Assembly: GCA_026003395.1 (NCBI GenBank)
Contig: BPHE01000001.1
Span: forward strand, 122,731-186,730
DNA from: Vicingaceae bacterium
Lineage (GTDB): Bacteria; Bacteroidota; Bacteroidia; Flavobacteriales_E; Vicingaceae
DNA: 64,000 bases
Reading direction: 5' to 3'
Part shown: positions 9,352 through 18,167 of the stretch, piece by piece
Position numbering within the stretch: the first letter of the stretch is position 1
How the letters are laid out: every line of letters begins with the position of its first letter
Position numbers and translations under genes: made by a program
Notes under the pieces: model-generated
The model's database searches: none
Told to the model about the DNA's origin: nothing
The model's input: the letters and a program-made list of their open reading frames with translations, nothing else

Positions 9352-10611
9352 TCACGCTTTTTCAGTAGTTGCTTGTATTTTTTTCATATTCACCAATAAA
9401 ACAACCGAAGCAATCAACAATATCACTCCGCATATTAAATATGCATACCGGATATTTCCTCCACTGTTGAAAAATTTCAATGAGAATATCAATCCCAACA
9501 ATGTTCTTGACAAAATGTTAAAGGCATTAAAAACACTGTTGACCCGCCCGATGACTCGATTCGGCACATGCTCAAACAACCAGGTTACACGCAAAATCCT
9601 TGTTCCTGCATTTGTAACGCCTATCAATACCGAAAAAAGCAAAATATACCATTCACTTTTCATCACAAAACAACCGGCAAACAAAAAAGCCGTAAAAATC
9701 ATCATCACCATGATTGTTTTGACCGGATGAAAAAATTTCAGTGTTTTTCTCATCCATAAACCTGCGGCAAGTGCGCCTACCGCATAGATCATTTCAGAAA
9801 GTGCATATACATTGCCATTGCTTTGCAAATGCCTGTCGACATACACCGGCAACAATTGATGAACCTCTATCAACAAAAGGATAAAAATTACATACGACGC
9901 CCAGCCAAATGTTCTCACTCCGGGATTTTCCAACAAAAAACGGATACCTTGCTTAAACCGTTCCAACACACTGCCTTTTTCACCCAACCTTTCTTGTTCG
10001 GGCACATATTCAATTGTTTGAACTATCATCCATGCCACAAGATATGTCAAAGCATCCAATGCAATTATTTCATGCAAAGGCCTTGGCGCAAGTTCAACAC
10101 GAAACACCTCAAAAAGTAAAGACCCCCTCGTAATTCCACCTATCAGTATTGCCGCAATCCCACCGGACACGACACTCATCGATTGATGCGTAATCTCAAG
10201 CCAGGAATTGACCCTTGCATAATCTTGTTTGGCTGAAACCTCTTGGGCAAATGCATACAACGAAGGAAAATGTATGTTAAAAGTAAACATTGTATAAACA
10301 AAAGCAGACGCAGCCATCCAGGGCATATCCCCGTATATCGACCCCGCCAATGCCAAAAATCCTTGAAAGAAAAAACCGCTTGCATTGATCCATAAAAAAA
10401 TTTTCTTGCGCGAATGCTTGTCAATCAATGTCCCGGCATATAACGACCAAAATAATGTTGCCAACGTAGCCCCTGCATAAATCACTCCAAACCATTCGCT
10501 TTTCTTCAAATGATTGGCAAAATACCAGGGAACAGCCACCATCATGATGCCCTGCGAAACCCCGGACACCGCATTCGCAATCAATAACCGTATTAACGAT
10601 TTTGGCAACAT
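9352..10611 (-). CDS. Major facilitator superfamily transporter
   Basis: 419 residues with about 12 hydrophobic segments. The loop between helices 2 and 3 has the MFS motif-A-like GTLIDKHSRKKIF (about 60-72), and ENVPN-like EHVPNRVIGRVNSVFNAF appears in the second half. The family (MFS_3/EntS-like) exports small molecules by proton antiport; the substrate is not evident. It is the first gene of the minus-strand run. A GC-rich repeat element lies 131 nt upstream in the divergent intergenic region. Confidence 0.82.
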   Translation of the reverse strand: MLPKSLIRLLIANAVSGVSQGIMMVAVPWYFANHLKKSEWFGVIYAGATLATLFWSLYAGTLIDKHSRKKIFLWINASGFFFQGFLALAGSIYGDMPWMAASAFVYTMFTFNIHFPSLYAFAQEVSAKQDYARVNSWLEITHQSMSVVSGGIAAILIGGITRGSLLFEVFRVELAPRPLHEIIALDALTYLVAWMIVQTIEYVPEQERLGEKGSVLERFKQGIRFLLENPGVRTFGWASYVIFILLLIEVHQLLPVYVDRHLQSNGNVYALSEMIYAVGALAAGLWMRKTLKFFHPVKTIMVMMIFTAFLFAGCFVMKSEWYILLFSVLIGVTNAGTRILRVTWLFEHVPNRVIGRVNSVFNAFNILSRTLLGLIFSLKFFNSGGNIRYAYLICGVILLIASVVLLVNMKKIQATTEKA

Positions 10612-10741
10612 AAATTTCCGGTGTAAAAAAATGCATTTTTTATGACTTCATACTTTTTTTATGTTAAACTCTTGATACACGGCAACTCTCAATCAATACA
10701 AACTGCGCAAACAATTTGAATTTATTTTTATCCTTTTATTG

Positions 10742-10884
10742 GGGCACGCACGGCCTTCGCTGCTATTCCTCGCCCCTCAGCCAAACGGCCGGCATGGCTG
10801 CCCGGCGATCCTCCTGCCGTCGGCTGCCGGGCAGCCTGCCGGCCGGGCTTCGTGGCTGCGGGATATCCGCTCAGTCCGGCTGCC
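10742..10884 (+). repeat. GC-rich 143-bp dispersed repeat with long hairpin (copy 1)
   Basis: A 143-bp GC-rich block in AT-rich surroundings, about 94% identical and gap-free to 61045-61187. It folds around GGCTGCCCGGC (10796-10806) paired perfectly with GCCGGGCAGCC (10826-10836), extended outward, after a bulged T10795, by CGGCCGGCA (10786-10794) with TGCCGGCCG (10837-10845). CAGCCA (10778-10783) can pair with TGGCTG (10853-10858). It lies in the 495-bp divergent gap between the MFS gene and the phosphohexomutase gene; the rest of that gap is AT-rich with nothing recognisable. It has no coding signature: the short frames across it are by-products of its composition. Confidence 0.9.
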
Positions 10885-11106
10885 ATAATCCTTCTTCATA
10901 AAAATCTCTCCTTAACTTCCTATGATTTTCACTCGCTCAATTCTAATTTTCTTTTATACAAATTCCCTTCAAAAAATCCATCTCGCCGAATTCCTATTTC
11001 TTTTGAGCATTCTCAGGAAAATGATTTGATGAAAATTTAATTTATTCCATCCGGTCTAAATCCACAGAATTTTTTACTTTTACGCACCTTTTTGAAATTT
11101 AAATTT

Positions 11107-12510
11107 ATGAGCACTGTAATAAAATTCGGAACAGACGGTTGGCGAGCTATAATTGCCGAAGATTTCACTACCGACAACGTGGCTCGTGTCACCGAAGGTG
11201 TTGCCCTGTGGTTAAAACAAAATTTCAAAAACCCTTCTGTTGTCGTAGGGCACGATTGTCGCTTTGGCGGTCCTTTATTTACACAAACCATTGCCCGCAT
11301 ATTGGCTATGCACAACATCAAAACTTATATGCATCAAGGCATCGCCACAACTCCCATGGTTTCGCTCGGCACTCTCAAAAAAATTGCCTCCCTTGGCATT
11401 ATCATCACGGCTTCACACAACCCTCCCGATTACAATGGCTACAAACTAAAAGGACATTTTGGTGGGCCACTCCTCCCCGCAGATATCGAAGCCATCGAAA
11501 AACTCATACCCCATCAACCTCCGGCCGGTTATCGTAATTTCGAAATACCTCAACATCTGATTGAACAAGTAAATCTTGAGGATATTTACTATCAACATGC
11601 CATCGAGCACTTTGACATCCGGAGCATAGCAAACATCAGCCATCGTCTTGCCTTTGACCCCATGTATGGTGCTGGACAAAAAATTTTACCCCGCCTGTTG
11701 CCAAAAGTTAAAACCATCCATGCCGAACACAATCCGGGCTTCCACGGCATTCCTCCCGAACCCATCATGCGAAATTTAACTGAATTCTCCGAGTTTATTA
11801 AATCTCACAACGGCGAAATTCTATGCGGTTTAGCCACCGATGGCGATGCCGACCGCATAGGACTATTTGATGCGCAGGGCAATTTTGTCGACTCCCATCA
11901 TATCATTTTGTTGCTCATCAAATATCTCGTCGAAGTCAAAAAATTCACCGGCAAAGTTGTTCTCGCTTTCTCTGTCACTCCCAAAGCGTATAAATTATGC
12001 AAACACTACGGCTTAGAATATGAAGTCGTAAAAATTGGATTTAAACACATTGCCGGTTATTTTCTGAAAGAAAAAATATTGCTTGGCGGCGAAGAGTCGG
12101 GCGGAATAGCCATACAAGGTCATATCCCCGAACGAGACGGAATTTGGATGGGACTCACCATTTGGGAATACATGGCCAAATCGGGCAAAACGCTCCATGA
12201 CCTAATCGAAGATGTTTACAAAATCGTTGGACCATTTTCTTATGAACGTATCGACCTGCATATTGCCGAAGAACAAAAACAACGTATTCTCCAATATCTA
12301 AAAGAAAATACGCTACAACAAATCGGCCCCTATGCCGTGGAAAAAGTTGAAACCATCGACGGATTTAAATACTATTTGCCTAACGAAGAGTGGATAATGA
12401 TTCGCGCCTCAGGCACCGAACCCGTCCTTAGAACTTATGCCGAAGGCAAAACAAAACAAAACGCTATGGACATTTTACATCATACCCACGAATTTCTTAA
12501 AAAACTATGA
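11107..12510 (+). CDS. Phosphoglucomutase/phosphomannomutase family protein
   Basis: Alpha-D-phosphohexomutase, 467 residues from the ATG at 11107. The four family motifs are present in order: TASHNPPDYNGYK with the phosphoserine Ser103, the metal loop DGDADRIG (245-252), the sugar loop GGEESGG near 325, and the phosphate loop RASGTEPVLRTYAEG near 438-452. It interconverts hexose 1- and 6-phosphates for glycogen or envelope sugars; whether glucose or mannose is the main substrate cannot be told. An upstream in-frame ATG (11092) would add five residues without support. The DinB gene overlaps its stop by 4 nt. Confidence 0.92.
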   Translation: MSTVIKFGTDGWRAIIAEDFTTDNVARVTEGVALWLKQNFKNPSVVVGHDCRFGGPLFTQTIARILAMHNIKTYMHQGIATTPMVSLGTLKKIASLGIIITASHNPPDYNGYKLKGHFGGPLLPADIEAIEKLIPHQPPAGYRNFEIPQHLIEQVNLEDIYYQHAIEHFDIRSIANISHRLAFDPMYGAGQKILPRLLPKVKTIHAEHNPGFHGIPPEPIMRNLTEFSEFIKSHNGEILCGLATDGDADRIGLFDAQGNFVDSHHIILLLIKYLVEVKKFTGKVVLAFSVTPKAYKLCKHYGLEYEVVKIGFKHIAGYFLKEKILLGGEESGGIAIQGHIPERDGIWMGLTIWEYMAKSGKTLHDLIEDVYKIVGPFSYERIDLHIAEEQKQRILQYLKENTLQQIGPYAVEKVETIDGFKYYLPNEEWIMIRASGTEPVLRTYAEGKTKQNAMDILHHTHEFLKKL

Positions 12511-12998
12511 CATATAACGAACTTTTTTTGCAAGAGTGCAAAAGGCGTCTTGTGGACGAATCTTTTCACAGAATCACCACATGCATTCAGTTGTTGAGCG
12601 AAGAACAACTATGGTTCAAACCGTCAAAAGTTTGCAATTCTGTAGGAAACCTTACATTACACGTGTGTGGGAATGTAAGACAATGGTTGTTTAGTGGACT
12701 TCTCGGATTTCCCGACATCAGAAAAAGAAGCAGAGAATTTTCCACTCTTTTTTTACCTTCTGCCAAAATCATCGAAAATCTTACAACATTGTCACAAGAC
12801 ATTCACAATCATTGGCAGGATTTTCTCAATACCGACCTCAATCAAATTAGACCCGTTCAAACTTTTAAAGAAAACGGATGGGCAATATGGATTCATGTGG
12901 TAGAACATGCCTCCTATCATACCGGACAAATTACCTATATCACCAAATGGCTCACAGGAAAAGAAACCAACTATTATCAAAATATTCCGCTCGAATGA
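12507..12998 (+). CDS. DinB-like four-helix metal-binding protein
   Basis: 163 residues of the DinB/YfiT fold. Candidate metal-binding histidines are in NLTLHVCGNVRQWL (near residue 53) and in HVVEHASYHTGQITY (about 131-145). Members include thiol-dependent S-transferases, but the substrate here is unknown. It overlaps the upstream mutase by 4 nt (ATGA) and the downstream lipoprotein gene by 4 nt, so translation is coupled. Confidence 0.85.
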   Translation: MTYNELFLQECKRRLVDESFHRITTCIQLLSEEQLWFKPSKVCNSVGNLTLHVCGNVRQWLFSGLLGFPDIRKRSREFSTLFLPSAKIIENLTTLSQDIHNHWQDFLNTDLNQIRPVQTFKENGWAIWIHVVEHASYHTGQITYITKWLTGKETNYYQNIPLE

Positions 12999-13483
12999 AC
13001 GCTTTGAATAAACATTTTTTGAAAATTGGTTTATTTTTAACAGTTTTGATAATCATTTTGCACTCATGCCAAAAACCCACTTTTTCTGATTTCAAAAATC
13101 TTGAAGGCACCTGGATAGCTGCTGCAGAAGATAACACCACCGGTTATGAAATTTGGACCATAGCCGATGACTCTACCATGAATGGCACAGGTTTTCAACT
13201 TGATGCCAACGGAGATACCATTTTTGTCGAATACATGACTTTAATACAACGCAATGGATTAATTATTTATCGTGCTTTTCCCTACGACGACAAATCGAAA
13301 AATGTCGATTTTACATTTAAACCGGACAATGAAAACCGTTGGATATTTGAAAATCCCCTCAACGAATTTCCCCAACAAATTATTTACGAATTGAAAGACC
13401 CCAAACATCTCACCATCACGGCAAAAGGAAAAATATCCGGTGAGCCCGGTGAAGTATTTCTTGAATTCAGCAAATACAAATAA
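12995..13483 (+). CDS. Lipoprotein with DUF6265-like domain
   Basis: 162 residues. An N-terminal hydrophobic stretch ends in the lipobox LHSC (Cys25), so it is probably lipid-anchored. The body begins FKNLEGTWIAAAEDN and contains YEIWTIADDSTMNGTGF, the lipocalin-like start of DUF6265 proteins. No function is known. I chose the ATG at 12995, which overlaps the DinB stop (ATGA); the frame is open further upstream, but only as a shadow of the DinB gene. Confidence 0.8.
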   Translation: MNALNKHFLKIGLFLTVLIIILHSCQKPTFSDFKNLEGTWIAAAEDNTTGYEIWTIADDSTMNGTGFQLDANGDTIFVEYMTLIQRNGLIIYRAFPYDDKSKNVDFTFKPDNENRWIFENPLNEFPQQIIYELKDPKHLTITAKGKISGEPGEVFLEFSKYK

Positions 13484-13490
13484 ATCAATA

Positions 13491-13907
13491 ATGAAAAAAA
13501 TTAAAATAATGACCTTGTTGTTAGGTGGACTGGCTGTGATGGCCGGAGCTTTTGGCTCGCATGTGCTTTTTGCTGAAAATCCCGGTGCAATTCAAGGTGC
13601 ATATGACACCGCCGTGAAATATCAATTTTGGCATGTATTGGCCTTGTTGATTTTATTATTTGGTCAAGTAAACGCCATCTCGGTGCAACAAAAAAAACTT
13701 GTGGCTTTATTGTTTATTTCAGGAATTGTGATGTTCAGCGGTTCCTTATATTTTCTCACCATATTTAAAATCTTACAATGGGATTTTCCTTATTTTGTGG
13801 TATTCGTTACACCGGCCGGTGGTACATTGCTCATTGCCGCCTGGCTGTTCTGGGCATATTATTTAATTAAATCCGATGATTCAGCCCAAAAAAATTCAAA
13901 AAAATAA
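13491..13907 (+). CDS. DUF423 family inner-membrane protein
   Basis: 138 residues with four hydrophobic segments. It has the family pattern AGAFGSHVL near residues 17-25 and YDTAVKYQFWHVLALL (39-54), and a Lys/Ser tail. DUF423 (YgdD type) proteins are small inner-membrane proteins of unknown function. The gene starts 7 nt after the lipoprotein gene, so it is the last member of that run. The ATG at 13491 is preferred because the longer frame overlaps the lipoprotein gene. Confidence 0.88.
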   Translation: MKKIKIMTLLLGGLAVMAGAFGSHVLFAENPGAIQGAYDTAVKYQFWHVLALLILLFGQVNAISVQQKKLVALLFISGIVMFSGSLYFLTIFKILQWDFPYFVVFVTPAGGTLLIAAWLFWAYYLIKSDDSAQKNSKK

Positions 13908-13909
13908 AA

Positions 13910-13917
13910 TAGATTTG
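13910..13917 (+). promoter_or_regulatory. Predicted -7 promoter element for thrS
   Basis: TAGATTTG fits TAnnTTTG exactly and lies 21 nt upstream of the thrS ATG in the 30-nt gap after the DUF423 gene. There is no matching -33 TTTG, so strength is uncertain. Confidence 0.5.
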
Positions 13918-13937
13918 CACACTTTAAAACAAAGGGC

Positions 13938-15884
13938 ATGCAAGAAATAACCATAACTTTTCCTGACGGTAACAAAAAAAACTTCCCTGCCGGCATCACG
14001 GCATTTGAAATAGCCAAATCTATCAGCCACCGGCTGGCCAAAGAAGCTCTTGTGGCAAATTTCAATGGAAAAATTATTGAATTAAACACCCCACTCAACG
14101 AAAATGGCACAATACAATTTCACACATGGGACGACAAAGAAGGCCGAAGTGCTTTCTGGCACTCATCAGCTCACGTTTTGGCTCAGGCACTGCTGAAATT
14201 ATATCCCGGCATCAAATTAACTATAGGGCCGGCTATAGACCAAGGTTTTTATTATGACATCGACACAAATGGACATAAAATTTCCGAAGAAGATTTTCCG
14301 AAAATCGAAAAATTATTTATGGAATTGGCGTCCAAAAACGCCGAATTTCGAATGAGACAAAGCACACGTGAAGAAGCTATTAACTTCTATCAAAAAGAAA
14401 ACAACCCCTACAAACTGGAAATTATACATGAATTGCCCGAAAACGAACCCATTACATTTTGCGACCATGATGATTTCACAGACCTGTGCCGCGGAGGTCA
14501 TATTCCACACACAGGGCTAATCAAAGCCGTCAAAATATTGAATGCGGCAGGTGCTTATTGGCGTGGAGATGAAAACAAACCTCAACTCACAAGAATCTAT
14601 GGCATAAGTTTCCCCAAAAAACAAATGCTCGATGAATGGGAAAAAATGATGGAAGAAGCCAAAAAAAGAGACCACCGCAAAATTGGCAAAGAATTGCAAT
14701 TATTTGCTTTCTCGCAAAAAGTTGGGCAAGGACTCCCTCTTTGGTTACCCAATGGAGCTGCAATTCGTGAACGACTTATTGAATTTATGCGACGCAAACA
14801 AACCGAAGCAGGTTATCTCGGAGTTGTGACACCTCACATAGGTTCCAAGGAACTCTATATAACTTCCGGGCATTATGAAAAATATGGTGCAGATTCTTTT
14901 CAACCCATCAAAACTCCCGACGAGAAAGAAGAATTTATGCTTAAACCTATGAACTGTCCTCATCATTGCGAAATATACAAAACCGAACCAAGATCATACA
15001 AAGATCTCCCATTGCGCCTTGCAGAGTTTGGCACAGTATACCGTTATGAACAAAGCGGAGAATTGCATGGGCTCACCCGTGTCCGTGGCTTTACCCAAGA
15101 TGATGCCCATATATTTTGCACCCCCGATCAAGTGGAAGATGAATTTAAAAAAGTGATCGATCTCGTTCTGTTGGTATTTAAAACACTTGGATTTAACGAC
15201 TACACTGCCCAAATTTCACTAAGAGACCCCGAAAACAAAGAGAAATACATAGGATCTGAAGAGAACTGGCAAAAAGCCGAACAAGCCATCATCAATGCCG
15301 CCAAAGAAAAAGGATTAAAAACCGTGATCGAATATGGCGAAGCGGCATTTTATGGTCCCAAACTCGATTTCATGGTCAAGGATGCCATTGGACGCCAATG
15401 GCAACTTGGCACAATACAGGTGGATTATAACCTTCCCGAAAGATTTGAGTTGGAATACACCGGAGCCGACAATCAAAAACACCGTCCGGTTATGATTCAC
15501 CGCGCCCCGTTCGGTTCGCTGGAAAGATTCATGGCCATATTGATCGAACACAACTATGGCAATTTCCCACTTTGGTTAACAAATACACAAGTAATTATTT
15601 TACCAATCAGCGAAAAATTTTCCGAATATTCAAAGAATATATTAAATTTGCTGCAACAAAATGAGATACGTTGCTCAATTGATGAGAGAAATGAAAAAAT
15701 TGGCAAAAAAATCCGAGACGCCGAAACCCGGAAAATTCCTTACATGATTATCATCGGAGAAAAAGAAATCAACGAAAATCTTTTATCAGTTCGCAAACAT
15801 GGTCAAGGTGACATAGGAAAGATGCCGCCCGGCGAATTTGTAGAATTTTTAAAACAAGAAATACAAAAAAGTTACAATTTATAA
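13938..15884 (+). CDS. thrS: Threonyl-tRNA synthetase
   Basis: Charges tRNA-Thr. The 648-residue protein has the full bacterial architecture: TGS domain (about 1-63), editing domain with [11 protein letters not shown] (about 75-85) and [10 protein letters not shown] (about 184-193), class II catalytic core with the zinc-ligand segment [10 protein letters not shown] (about 337-346) and motif [15 protein letters not shown], motif 3 [13 protein letters not shown], and a C-terminal anticodon-binding domain from about 550. It heads the translation cluster thrS-infC-rpmI-rplT. No T-box is visible upstream. Confidence 0.97.
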   Translation: MQEITITFPDGNKKNFPAGITAFEIAKSISHRLAKEALVANFNGKIIELNTPLNENGTIQFHTWDDKEGRSAFWHSSAHVLAQALLKLYPGIKLTIGPAIDQGFYYDIDTNGHKISEEDFPKIEKLFMELASKNAEFRMRQSTREEAINFYQKENNPYKLEIIHELPENEPITFCDHDDFTDLCRGGHIPHTGLIKAVKILNAAGAYWRGDENKPQLTRIYGISFPKKQMLDEWEKMMEEAKKRDHRKIGKELQLFAFSQKVGQGLPLWLPNGAAIRERLIEFMRRKQTEAGYLGVVTPHIGSKELYITSGHYEKYGADSFQPIKTPDEKEEFMLKPMNCPHHCEIYKTEPRSYKDLPLRLAEFGTVYRYEQSGELHGLTRVRGFTQDDAHIFCTPDQVEDEFKKVIDLVLLVFKTLGFNDYTAQISLRDPENKEKYIGSEENWQKAEQAIINAAKEKGLKTVIEYGEAAFYGPKLDFMVKDAIGRQWQLGTIQVDYNLPERFELEYTGADNQKHRPVMIHRAPFGSLERFMAILIEHNYGNFPLWLTNTQVIILPISEKFSEYSKNILNLLQQNEIRCSIDERNEKIGKKIRDAETRKIPYMIIIGEKEINENLLSVRKHGQGDIGKMPPGEFVEFLKQEIQKSYNL

Positions 15885-15895
15885 TTTATTATTTA

Positions 15896-16444
15896 ATGGC
15901 AATCAATAGAAAAAAACAATTTCAAAGAAAAAATGAACCGCAACACCGTATCAATGAGATGATCAAAGCTCCACAAGTGCGTGTTGTAGGTGAAGGCATT
16001 GAAAATCAAATTTTACCTATCGCCGAAGCCCTGAAGTTGGCCGAAGAAAAAGAATTGGATCTGGTAGAAATAGCACCACAGGCCAATCCTCCTGTTTGTA
16101 AAATCATTGATTACAGCAAATTTCTTTATGAGCAAAAGAAAAAACAGAAAGAAATTAAAGCGAAAACCGTAAAAGTGGTAGTTAAAGAAATTCGCTTCGG
16201 TCCTCATACAGATGAACACGATTTTCAATTCAAACTCAAACACGCCATTGGCTTCTTGAAAAGTGGAGCTAAAGTGAAGGCCTATGTATTTTTTAAAGGC
16301 CGTACAATTGTTTTTAAGGATCAGGGATACGAATTGCTGCAAAGATTCATTCAGGAACTTGAAGAATATGCCGTAGTTGAAAGTCCGCCCAAAATGGAAG
16401 GTAAAAAAATGATAACGATCCTGGCACCAAAAAAACAAAAATAA
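15896..16444 (+). CDS. infC: Translation initiation factor IF-3
   Basis: 182 residues, binds the 30S subunit and monitors start-codon selection. The N domain contains [20 protein letters not shown] and the linker helix [21 protein letters not shown], and the C domain ends in [15 protein letters not shown]. The start is ATG, not the rare AUU used for autoregulation in Escherichia coli, so that control is absent here. It lies 11 nt after thrS. The N terminus is slightly long and basic (RKKQFQRKN), common in Bacteroidota. Confidence 0.96.
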   Translation: MAINRKKQFQRKNEPQHRINEMIKAPQVRVVGEGIENQILPIAEALKLAEEKELDLVEIAPQANPPVCKIIDYSKFLYEQKKKQKEIKAKTVKVVVKEIRFGPHTDEHDFQFKLKHAIGFLKSGAKVKAYVFFKGRTIVFKDQGYELLQRFIQELEEYAVVESPPKMEGKKMITILAPKKQK

Positions 16445-16446
16445 AA

Positions 16447-16475
16447 TTGTTTTATCAAAAATTTACTTACATTTG
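16447..16475 (+). promoter_or_regulatory. Predicted promoter for rpmI-rplT
   Basis: TTG (16447-16449), 18 nt spacing, then TACATTTG (16468-16475), which fits the -7 consensus TAnnTTTG. It begins just past the infC stop and would start transcription about 16 nt before the rpmI ATG, giving the two ribosomal-protein genes their own transcript. Confidence 0.55.
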
Positions 16476-16496
16476 CAACCCTAAAATTTTGATGTT

Positions 16497-16691
16497 ATGC
16501 CAAAAATGAAAACAAATTCCAGTGCCAAAAAGCGATTTAAAATTACAGGCACAGGTAAAATCATGCGGAAACATGCCTATAAAAGACATATTTTGACAAA
16601 AAAAGAAACAAAACGGAAAAGGGCTTTAACGCGTCCTGCGTTGGTTCACCCTGCCGATTTGGATAATATTAAATTTTTACTCTGCAAGTAG
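16497..16691 (+). CDS. rpmI: 50S ribosomal protein L35
   Basis: 64 residues, strongly basic, with the conserved start [20 protein letters not shown] and the motif [14 protein letters not shown]. It packs on 23S rRNA in the large subunit. It sits between infC and rplT as in most bacteria. The 66-nt gap to rplT can fold into a hairpin (see separate entry). Confidence 0.96.
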   Translation: MPKMKTNSSAKKRFKITGTGKIMRKHAYKRHILTKKETKRKRALTRPALVHPADLDNIKFLLCK

Positions 16692-16701
16692 AGATTAACC
16701 G

Positions 16702-16742
16702 GTTGTTCAGGCAGGAACAAGTGCCTTAGGCCGCCTGACAAC
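16702..16742 (+). promoter_or_regulatory. Structured spacer between rpmI and rplT
   Basis: GTTGTTCAGGC (16702-16712) pairs with GCCTGACAAC (16733-16742), ten base pairs with one bulged T. It encloses a 20-nt loop in which AGG and CCT can pair again. There is no T tract, so it is not a terminator. As it sits directly before the L20 gene it is a candidate site for L20 feedback on its own mRNA; that role is inferred only from position. Confidence 0.4.
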
Positions 16743-16757
16743 ACAAATTATACAGTT

Positions 16758-17105
16758 ATGCCAAGATCAAGTAATTTAGTTGCAGCCAAAAAGAGACGCA
16801 AAAAAATCCTTAAACAAGCCAAAGGATATTTTGGCCGTAGAAAAAATGTTTACACCGTCGCAAAAAACGCGGTCGAAAGAGGATTGCAATTTGCTTATTC
16901 CGGACGTAAGCAAAAAAAACGTGTTTACAGAAGCATTTGGATTCAAAGAATTAATGCAGCTGCAAGAGAAAATGGATTGAGTTATTCTCAATTTATGGGA
17001 TTAGTGCACAAAAAAGGAATCAAACTCAACCGCAAAGCTCTCGCCGACCTTGCTTACCACAATCCGGAAGCATTCAAAGCAATTGTTGATCAAGTAAAAG
17101 CCTAA
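16758..17105 (+). CDS. rplT: 50S ribosomal protein L20
   Basis: 115 residues, the normal length. The start [20 protein letters not shown] and the segment [20 protein letters not shown] are hallmark L20; the C-terminal globular part contains [21 protein letters not shown]20 is an early 50S assembly protein and in many bacteria represses its own operon. The gene ends 25 nt before a clear terminator. Confidence 0.97.
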   Translation: MPRSSNLVAAKKRRKKILKQAKGYFGRRKNVYTVAKNAVERGLQFAYSGRKQKKRVYRSIWIQRINAAARENGLSYSQFMGLVHKKGIKLNRKALADLAYHNPEAFKAIVDQVKA

Positions 17106-17130
17106 ATTTTATTTTTCTTAATTTAAAAAA

Positions 17131-17153
17131 GCCGGTCGATTGACCGGCTTTTT
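17131..17153 (+). terminator. Rho-independent terminator after rplT
   Basis: GCCGGTC-GATT-GACCGGC, a perfect 7-bp stem, followed by TTTTTG and preceded by AAAAAA. It lies between the convergent rplT and acetyltransferase genes and can work in both directions. Confidence 0.88.
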
Positions 17154-17196
17154 GATTTTAAGAAATTTCTGTACCATCTAAATTTCTGTAAAAGTA

Positions 17197-17688
17197 TTAG
17201 CATCTTCGGTGAACCATCACAAAATCATTCATAAAAAATCCGTTTCCTATGTCAAAATCTGCCACCTTCTCAATAATAAATCCCATTTTGAAATAAAAAT
17301 TAATGGCTCTGATGTTCTGTCTGTTAACTGTTAATCTCACCGGTTTATTTTTATTTTTAAAATGGTCATCAAACAATTTTTTCAAAGTTTTAGTTGCTAT
17401 TCCTGTTCCATGTAAATCAGGATGTAAATAAAATTTGTGTATAAAATATGTTTCGAATGGTTCGCTAAATGAAACAAATCCGACGTAGTGTTCATTATCT
17501 TCAATCAAAAAATAATTTTCCTCTCCTTTGTTGATCCTGTCGAAAATATACCAGGCGTCATAAAATTTTTTCAACATGTATTCCACTTGATTTTTTCCAA
17601 TGATGGAAGGATAATACTTATGCCAAATTTCATCAGCCAGCTTGATCAACAATTGAATATCATTTTCTGACTCAACTTTCTTTAACAT
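17197..17688 (-). CDS. GNAT-family N-acetyltransferase
   Basis: 163 residues from the ATG at 17688. The acetyl-CoA site is seen as FYLHPDLHGTGIATKTLKKL (about 94-113; family pattern V/L-x-P-x-x-x-G-x-G-x-A/G), followed by LTVNRQNIRAINFYFKMGF with the conserved Asn and the terminal GF. Spermidine/spermine acetyltransferases and protein acetylases share this shape, so the acceptor is unknown. The frame is open to 17745, but that extension runs through the upstream terminator, so the shorter start is preferred; an ATG at 17697 is the alternative. Confidence 0.85.
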   Translation of the reverse strand: MLKKVESENDIQLLIKLADEIWHKYYPSIIGKNQVEYMLKKFYDAWYIFDRINKGEENYFLIEDNEHYVGFVSFSEPFETYFIHKFYLHPDLHGTGIATKTLKKLFDDHFKNKNKPVRLTVNRQNIRAINFYFKMGFIIEKVADFDIGNGFFMNDFVMVHRRC

Positions 17689-17702
17689 TATAAACATTTT
17701 AC

Positions 17703-17734
17703 AAAAAAAGGGGCACAACAAATATGCCCCTTTT
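17703..17734 (-). terminator. Rho-independent terminator after the Pro/Ala-rich gene
   Basis: GGGGCA (17710-17715) pairs with TGCCCC (17725-17730) and the minus strand continues into a run of seven T. It ends the transcript of the gene at 17756-18124 and lies just upstream of the acetyltransferase start. Confidence 0.82.
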
Positions 17735-17755
17735 AAAATATACAACAGATATTAT

Positions 17756-18124
17756 CTATTTCGGTGAATTTTGATTAGGGTCTTTGGTTCCTTCGTGAAT
17801 TATCACTCTTTGTTGGGGAGCCAAAGAAGCAGGTTGCGCTGTTTTATTGACCGGTTTGGTTTTTACAGGCTTTGAGGGAGCAGCATTCGATGGTTCAGGT
17901 TGATTGTTGGTTTGCGTATTGATGGGAGTTGAAGATTTGGGAGCAGCCGGAGCAGAATATTCTGAGGGGGAAGCAGGTTCTGCATTTTTCTTTTGTGCTT
18001 CTTGTAGCGCAGGTTTTTCTGCGGGTTTGATAGATTTACTTTTTTCGGTTGTTTGAGCCGATAAAGCAGACGATAAGAATATCAACCCGCTTATTGCCAA
18101 TGTTTTAAAAATGATCTTTTTCAT
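17756..18124 (-). CDS. Small secreted Pro/Ala/Lys-rich protein
   Basis: 122 residues. A signal peptide (about 1-23, ending LSAQ) is followed by a low-complexity tail rich in Pro, Ala, Ser, Lys, Thr and Gln (for example APAAPKSSTPINTQTNNQ), with no globular domain. Such segments occur as periplasmic spacers or wall-associated linkers. I do not recognise a family. The normal signal peptide, a following terminator and codon use like its neighbours argue that it is a real gene. Confidence 0.65.
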   Translation of the reverse strand: MKKIIFKTLAISGLIFLSSALSAQTTEKSKSIKPAEKPALQEAQKKNAEPASPSEYSAPAAPKSSTPINTQTNNQPEPSNAAPSKPVKTKPVNKTAQPASLAPQQRVIIHEGTKDPNQNSPK

Positions 18125-18167
18125 AGTTTTTGGTTTTTATGGGTTTGCAGAATTAAAATCACAAAAA

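Noticed and set aside
10716..10901. Short open frame across GC-rich repeat copy 1 (and 61007-61210 across copy 2) that could be read as a small protein
   Set aside because: The frame is kept open by composition only; the substitutions between copies follow base pairing rather than codon positions, and there is no start context.
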